A stretch of DNA of 64,000 nt from Rhizorhabdus dicambivorans (GTDB lineage: Bacteria > Pseudomonadota > Alphaproteobacteria > Sphingomonadales > Sphingomonadaceae), in contig NZ_CP023449.1 in NCBI RefSeq assembly GCF_002355275.1, positions 1,962,001-2,026,000 of the forward strand, in the 5' to 3' direction. Of this stretch, positions 60,417 through 64,000 are shown piece after piece (positions within the stretch are counted from its first letter, which is position 1; each line of letters begins with the position of its first letter). The notes below the pieces were generated by a model. The model made no database searches. It was given only the letters and a program-made list of their open reading frames with translations, and was not told the DNA's origin. The position numbers and the translations under genes are program-made.

Positions 60417-61406
60417 ATGACGGATATCGTCCGCTACCATGAGATTGGCGGCCCCGAGGTGCTGAAGGTGGAGCAGGGCGACCCCGGCGCGCCCGGCGAC
60501 GGCGAGGTGCTGATCGCGATCGAGGCGATCGGCCTCAACCGATCCGAGGCGGCGCAGCGGGCGGGCACCTATATCGTGCGGCCGCCGCTGCCCGCCCGGC
60601 TGGGCCATGAGGCGGCGGGGACGATCCTGGCGGTGGGCGCGAACGTGACCGGCTGGCAGATCGGCGACGCGGTTTCGACGCTGCCACCGATGCGGCCCGG
60701 CGATTATGGCACCTATGCCGGGCAGACGCTGTGGCCGGCGACGCAGCTGATCCGTCGCCCAGAGGGCCTGTCGGCGGAGCAGGCGGCGGCGAGCTGGGTG
60801 GCGTTCCTGACCGCCTATGGCGGCTTGTGCGAGGCGGGTGGGCTGCGCGCGGGGCAGCCGGTGGTGATCAGCGCGGCATCGAGCAGCGTCGGGCTGGCCG
60901 CGATCCAGATCGCGCGCGCGGTGGGCGCAATCCCGATCGCGACGACGCGGCAGGCCGCCAAGCGCGCGGCGCTGGAGCAGGCGGGGGCGGCGTATGTCGT
61001 GATCAGCGACGAGCAGGATGTGGTGGCCGAGATCCGGCGGGCGACCGGGGGCGCGGGCGCGCCGCTGATCTTCGATCCCGTCGCCGGGCCGTTCGCCGAG
61101 CGGCTGATGGAGTGCCTGGCGCCGGACGGGATGCTGATCGTCTATGGCGGGCTTTCCAACCAGCCCGCGACCTTCCCACGGCATCTGGCGATCGGCCGGA
61201 ACCTGACGATGCGCGGCTATAATTTCTTTCCGCTGGCCGCCGATGCCGCGCGCCGGGCGGAGGCGATGGCGATGATCTCCGCAGGGCTGGAGGCAGGCCG
61301 CTTCGACATGCCGGTGGCGGCGCGCTTCGCGCTGGCCGAGGTAGGCGGGGCGCATCGGGCGCTGGAGGCGAACGCCCATATCGGGAAGATGCTGCTCATT
61401 CCCTGA
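60417..61406 (+). CDS. MDR-superfamily oxidoreductase (quinone oxidoreductase-like)
   Basis: 329 residues from ATG 60417 with GGGAGAGGG upstream. GroES-like N-domain with LGHEAAGTI, nucleotide-binding domain with VVISAASSSVGLAAIQIARA (AASSSVG in place of GAGGVG). The catalytic Cys of zinc-dependent alcohol dehydrogenases (normally near residue 40) is replaced by Asn (GLNRSEAA), so it is probably the zinc-free quinone-oxidoreductase/enoyl-reductase type using NADPH. It precedes an acyl-CoA dehydrogenase by 84 bases. Substrate unknown. Confidence 0.87.
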   Translation: MTDIVRYHEIGGPEVLKVEQGDPGAPGDGEVLIAIEAIGLNRSEAAQRAGTYIVRPPLPARLGHEAAGTILAVGANVTGWQIGDAVSTLPPMRPGDYGTYAGQTLWPATQLIRRPEGLSAEQAAASWVAFLTAYGGLCEAGGLRAGQPVVISAASSSVGLAAIQIARAVGAIPIATTRQAAKRAALEQAGAAYVVISDEQDVVAEIRRATGGAGAPLIFDPVAGPFAERLMECLAPDGMLIVYGGLSNQPATFPRHLAIGRNLTMRGYNFFPLAADAARRAEAMAMISAGLEAGRFDMPVAARFALAEVGGAHRALEANAHIGKMLLIP

Positions 61407-61489
61407 GACGGGATGGCCCCGAAGCGATCGTTTGTAATGCAATTGTATTTGACAAGGGCCGCCGGGCGGCCCGGGAGAGGATCGAGGAT

Positions 61490-62656
61490 ATGGCACAGAG
61501 TGGGCTGGCGACGCTGGGGTTCGGGCGCGACGTGTTCGAGCCGGAGCATGACGCCTTTCGCGAGACGATGCGCAGGTTCATCCAGCGCGAAGTGGAGCCC
61601 AATGTCCGCCGCTGGGAGGAGGAGGGCTTCTTCCCGGCCGACCTGTTCCGCAAGGCGGGTGAGGCGGGCGTGCTGTGCGCGGGGATACCGGCCGAATATG
61701 GCGGGATGGGCGGCGACGTGCGCCACCATATCGTGATGAACGAGGAACTGGCCTACAGCCCGCTGGCCGCCGCGCTGGAGGGGAGCCTGAGCATCGACTT
61801 CTCCTCCTACGCCATCCTCAACGACGGCACCGAGGAGCAGCGCCGCGAATGGCTGCCGCGTTTCGCGCGGGGCGAGACCATCGCCGAGATCGCCCTGTCC
61901 GAGCCGGGGGCGGGCAGCGACGCGGGCGCGATCAAGACGTCGGCGCGCCGGGACGGCGGCGACTATATCATCAACGGGCAGAAGAGCTGGATCACCAATG
62001 GCCCGATCCTGACCATGGCGCTGGTGGTTTGCCGCACGAAGACCGAGGGCGACACCGACGGCTATTCGATGTTCCTGGTGCCCACCGACACGCCGGGGGT
62101 GACGATCCGCGAAACCGACCTGATGATGAAGAGCTGCGGCGGCGTGGCGGAAATGTTCCTGGAGGATGTGCGCATCCCGGCGGGTAACCTGCTGGGCGGG
62201 GTGGAGGGCAACGGCCTGCGATCCGCGCTGAAGCTGATCGGGCTGGGGAGGGTGATGATGGCGAGCAAGGCGATCGCCGCCTGCGAGGCCGCGCTAGAGA
62301 TCACCCGCGACTATGTCCACACGCGTCGCGCCTTCGGCCAGGCGATCGACCAGTTCCAGAACACCCAGTTCAAGCTGGCGTCGATCTCCACCGAGATCGC
62401 GGCGGGCCGGGCGCTGGCCGACCAGTCGATCCGCCGCTATGCCGAAGGGCGGCTGAGCGTGGCCGACGGCGCGCGCGCCAAGCTGTTCTGCACCGAGGTG
62501 GAAGGCCGGGTGATGGACGAGTGCCTGCAGCTGCATGGCGGCGCCGGCTTCACCAACGAATATCCGATATCGAAGATGTACCTGCTGGCGCGCGCGCACC
62601 GCATCTATGGCGGCACATCGGAGATCATGCGCGACATCATCTATCGATCGATGTGA
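61490..62656 (+). CDS. Acyl-CoA dehydrogenase family protein
   Basis: 388 residues from ATG 61490 (GAGG upstream). Motifs include IALSEPGAGSDAGAIKTSA (FAD/substrate), GQKSWITNG, RRAFGQAIDQFQN, LQLHGGAGFTNEYPISKMY and RIYGGTSEIMRDI. It should oxidise an acyl-CoA to 2-enoyl-CoA with FAD. The medium-chain enzyme's catalytic Glu (YEGTSxI) is Gly here, as in long-chain and isovaleryl types. Their alternative Glu (in a ..ER segment) is also missing (KLIGLGRVMM). Function therefore needs care. A near-palindromic AT-rich stretch at 61430-61452 (TTTGTAATGCAATTGTATTT) precedes it and could be an operator. Confidence 0.9.
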   Translation: MAQSGLATLGFGRDVFEPEHDAFRETMRRFIQREVEPNVRRWEEEGFFPADLFRKAGEAGVLCAGIPAEYGGMGGDVRHHIVMNEELAYSPLAAALEGSLSIDFSSYAILNDGTEEQRREWLPRFARGETIAEIALSEPGAGSDAGAIKTSARRDGGDYIINGQKSWITNGPILTMALVVCRTKTEGDTDGYSMFLVPTDTPGVTIRETDLMMKSCGGVAEMFLEDVRIPAGNLLGGVEGNGLRSALKLIGLGRVMMASKAIAACEAALEITRDYVHTRRAFGQAIDQFQNTQFKLASISTEIAAGRALADQSIRRYAEGRLSVADGARAKLFCTEVEGRVMDECLQLHGGAGFTNEYPISKMYLLARAHRIYGGTSEIMRDIIYRSM

Positions 62657-62780
62657 ACGGCTGGCCGGGCGCGGGCGGGGCGTTCGTTCCGCCACCGGCG
62701 CGCCCGGCTTGTGCGCTCCAGGCTGTTGTTTTGCCGCGATTTCCGAGTCGTCAGGTGATTCCACCTGACTCGAAATCACT

Positions 62781-63182
62781 CTATCGGCGCGTCTGGCGCG
62801 CCTTGCGGGCAGCGTAGCGCGCGTCCCGCGCCGCCTTCCGGTCTTCCTCCGTCCACGACTTTCGCTCGGCGATCTTCTCGGCCTTGGCGTCGGCTTTCGC
62901 CTGGACCTCGGCTTCCGCCTGGGCCTTTGCCTGGGCCTCGGCCTCGACGGCCTTCCTGCGCTGTTCCTCGCGCCGCGCCTCTGCCTCTTCCTTCCCACGG
63001 CGCAGGGCCGCGCGCTTTTCGGCTTCGGCGGCCTCGCGGGCCTGGCGACGGGCGATCCTGGCCGCCGTCGTCTCCGGATCGATCGCGGGGCGATCGCGAT
63101 ACTGGGCGAGCGCCTTGTTCCGCGCCTGTGCCGCGGCTTCCTGCCGCTCCTGAAATCCTGGGTTCTTGAATGCGTGCATCAA
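62781..63182 (-). CDS. DUF6481-like, highly charged helical protein
   Basis: 133 residues, rich in Ala, Arg, Lys and Glu. After a short N-terminal HAFKNPGFQERQEAAAQARN the body is a long coiled-coil-like helix (EAEAQAKAQAEAEVQAKADA). The N-terminal pattern fits the small DUF6481 family of alphaproteobacteria. Function unknown; compositional bias makes homology calls weak. Confidence 0.65.
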   Translation of the reverse strand: MMHAFKNPGFQERQEAAAQARNKALAQYRDRPAIDPETTAARIARRQAREAAEAEKRAALRRGKEEAEARREEQRRKAVEAEAQAKAQAEAEVQAKADAKAEKIAERKSWTEEDRKAARDARYAARKARQTRR

Positions 63183-63297
63183 GGTCTGGCAGTTCCTTTT
63201 TTGGTGCTTCCGGGCTCGACGCGCGGGATGGCGCCGGAACGAGGGAGGTGAACGGCATGCCCCGCCATGGCATCATCGCCAGGCGGGCACGGGCACG

Positions 63298-63465
63298 TCA
63301 GAGGGCGGGGGCGCTTCCGGCCGGAAGATCACGCCGATGGGCGTTGATCCGTTCCGCATAGAGCATGGCCAGCCGGCCATGGGCCAGGCGCGCCTCGGTG
63401 GAGCCGGCCCGGGTCGCGTTGATCAGCGAAATCTGATGGCGCGAGTAATAATAGTTGAGATCCAT
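63298..63465 (-). CDS. Tiny conserved-looking protein (55 aa)
   Basis: 55 residues from ATG 63465 with AAGGAAT upstream: MDLNYYYSRHQISLINATRA, a helical middle (EARLAHGRLAMLYAERIN) and a Pro/Ala tail. Similar short MDLNY-starting proteins are common in sphingomonads. Function unknown. It sits 13 bases after the gene at 63479 and is probably cotranscribed with it and the cold-shock gene. Confidence 0.6.
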   Translation of the reverse strand: MDLNYYYSRHQISLINATRAGSTEARLAHGRLAMLYAERINAHRRDLPAGSAPAL

Positions 63466-63478
63466 GGGATTCCTTGTG

Positions 63479-63697
63479 TCAGGCCCCTTGCAGGCGGGTC
63501 GGATAGCGCCTGACGGCACCCTCGATGACCTTCTTCGCATAGGAGCGGGCAACGGCGGCGCGCTCCACGGCCGTGCTGAGCACGACGCGGGTTCCGCCCG
63601 AGAGGAGCGGCTCCATCGCCGTGATCCTGGCGCCGAGCTTATGGCAGGTCTGAGAGACATGATCTTCGGTAGCCTGAACGTTGACGGCCCGGGACAT
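63479..63697 (-). CDS. Small protein of unknown function (72 aa)
   Basis: 72 residues from ATG 63697 with GGAGAA upstream; the longer frame is less likely. MSRAVNVQATEDHVSQTCHK, then GARITAMEPLLSGGTRVVLS and a basic helix. No domain recognised. It lies 63 bases downstream of the cold-shock gene, which suggests shared stress-related expression. Confidence 0.6.
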   Translation of the reverse strand: MSRAVNVQATEDHVSQTCHKLGARITAMEPLLSGGTRVVLSTAVERAAVARSYAKKVIEGAVRRYPTRLQGA

Positions 63698-63760
63698 GGC
63701 GTTCTCCAAATAGCGCTGAAGGGGGGATGTGGAGGCGCGCGAAGGCGCCTCCACGCTGGA

Positions 63761-63967
63761 TCAGGCAGCCTGCAGATTGACCGCGCTGGTCTTGCCGCGG
63801 TTGTTGGTTTCCAGCTCGTACGAGACGCGCTGGTCACGATCCAGGGTGCCGAGGCCGGCCCGCTCCACCGCCGAGATATGGACGAAGGCGTCTCCGCTGC
63901 CGTCCTCCGGCGCGATGAAGCCATAGCCCTTGTCGGGATTGAAGAATTTGACGGTTCCGGTGATCAT
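63761..63967 (-). CDS. Cold-shock domain protein (CspA family)
   Basis: 68 residues, a single cold-shock domain: GTVKFFNPDKGYGFIAPEDG (RNP1 KGYGFI) and DAFVHISAVE (RNP2). It is an RNA/ssDNA-binding chaperone of the cytoplasm. The upstream region (AT-rich 5' leader typical of csp genes) mostly lies outside the window. Two tiny genes follow in the same direction. Confidence 0.95.
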   Translation of the reverse strand: MITGTVKFFNPDKGYGFIAPEDGSGDAFVHISAVERAGLGTLDRDQRVSYELETNNRGKTSAVNLQAA

Positions 63968-64000
63968 GGGGAGGATATCCTTGTCCCAAAAACATGACGG

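Overview
This window is about 64 kb of high-GC DNA with dense, often overlapping genes (many 4-base ATGA or GTGA junctions). It looks like the chromosome of an alphaproteobacterium. A sphingomonad (Sphingomonas/Sphingobium/Rhizorhabdus type) is my best guess, based on the exopolysaccharide genes, NasS/NasT-type nitrate control, the ECF41 pair, DUF6481, the A2M/PbpC pair and dispersed GC-rich palindromes. No rRNA, tRNA, CRISPR array, transposase or phage structural gene was recognised. The species assignment is inference.

Layout. (1) 1-11761 is the end of an exopolysaccharide locus: a glycosyltransferase C-terminus, a Wzz/GumC-like chain-length protein, a Wzy/WaaL-type polymerase or ligase, an acyltransferase-3/SGNH acetyltransferase, two beta-helix proteins (the second with RTX repeats), then on the minus strand an ExoY-like sugar transferase, an AlgJ-like SGNH protein and an AlgI-like MBOAT. 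(2) 12150-26721 (minus) is a complete assimilatory nitrate regulon, in transcription order nasT, nasS, nrtA, nrtB, nrtC, an alginate-export-family porin, narK, nirB, nirD, nasA, cobA. Two intergenic leaders (before nrtA and before narK) each carry an intrinsic terminator. They share a 9-base motif, as expected if the ANTAR protein NasT acts by antitermination. (3) 26891-34171 carries an AhpD-like/ECF41 pair, an AceE/MdeB-like 2-oxoacid dehydrogenase E1 divergent from an Lrp/AsnC regulator plus a SirB1 protein, and penicillin-binding protein 1C. (4) 34242-39965 is a 1907-residue bacterial alpha-2-macroglobulin with an intact CFEQ thioester.

(5) 40045-44332 is a phosphorelay: receiver, CHASE3 hybrid kinase with two receivers, NarL/LuxR regulator and a divergent receiver-Hpt protein. 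It lies next to (6) 44915-53012, five consecutive secreted or outer-membrane DUF11-type proteins, including a 1679-residue predicted beta-barrel. This is the least explained system in the window. (7) 53055-57190 has purU, an M1 aminopeptidase and an HGG-motif protein whose frame runs unbroken into the aminopeptidase. (8) 57342-59792 is a small island of unrecognised small genes, partly of visibly lower GC, with direct repeats and a palindromic element. (9) 59854-63967 has a DUF2322-like protein, an MDR oxidoreductase, an acyl-CoA dehydrogenase lacking the usual catalytic glutamates, a DUF6481 protein, and a cold-shock gene followed by two tiny genes.

Repeats. Three copies of an ~87-bp imperfect palindrome (15569, 53930, 59293) and two other large palindromes (20081-20231 and 34128-34227) sit between genes. 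The last of these supplies the apparent start codon of pbpC.
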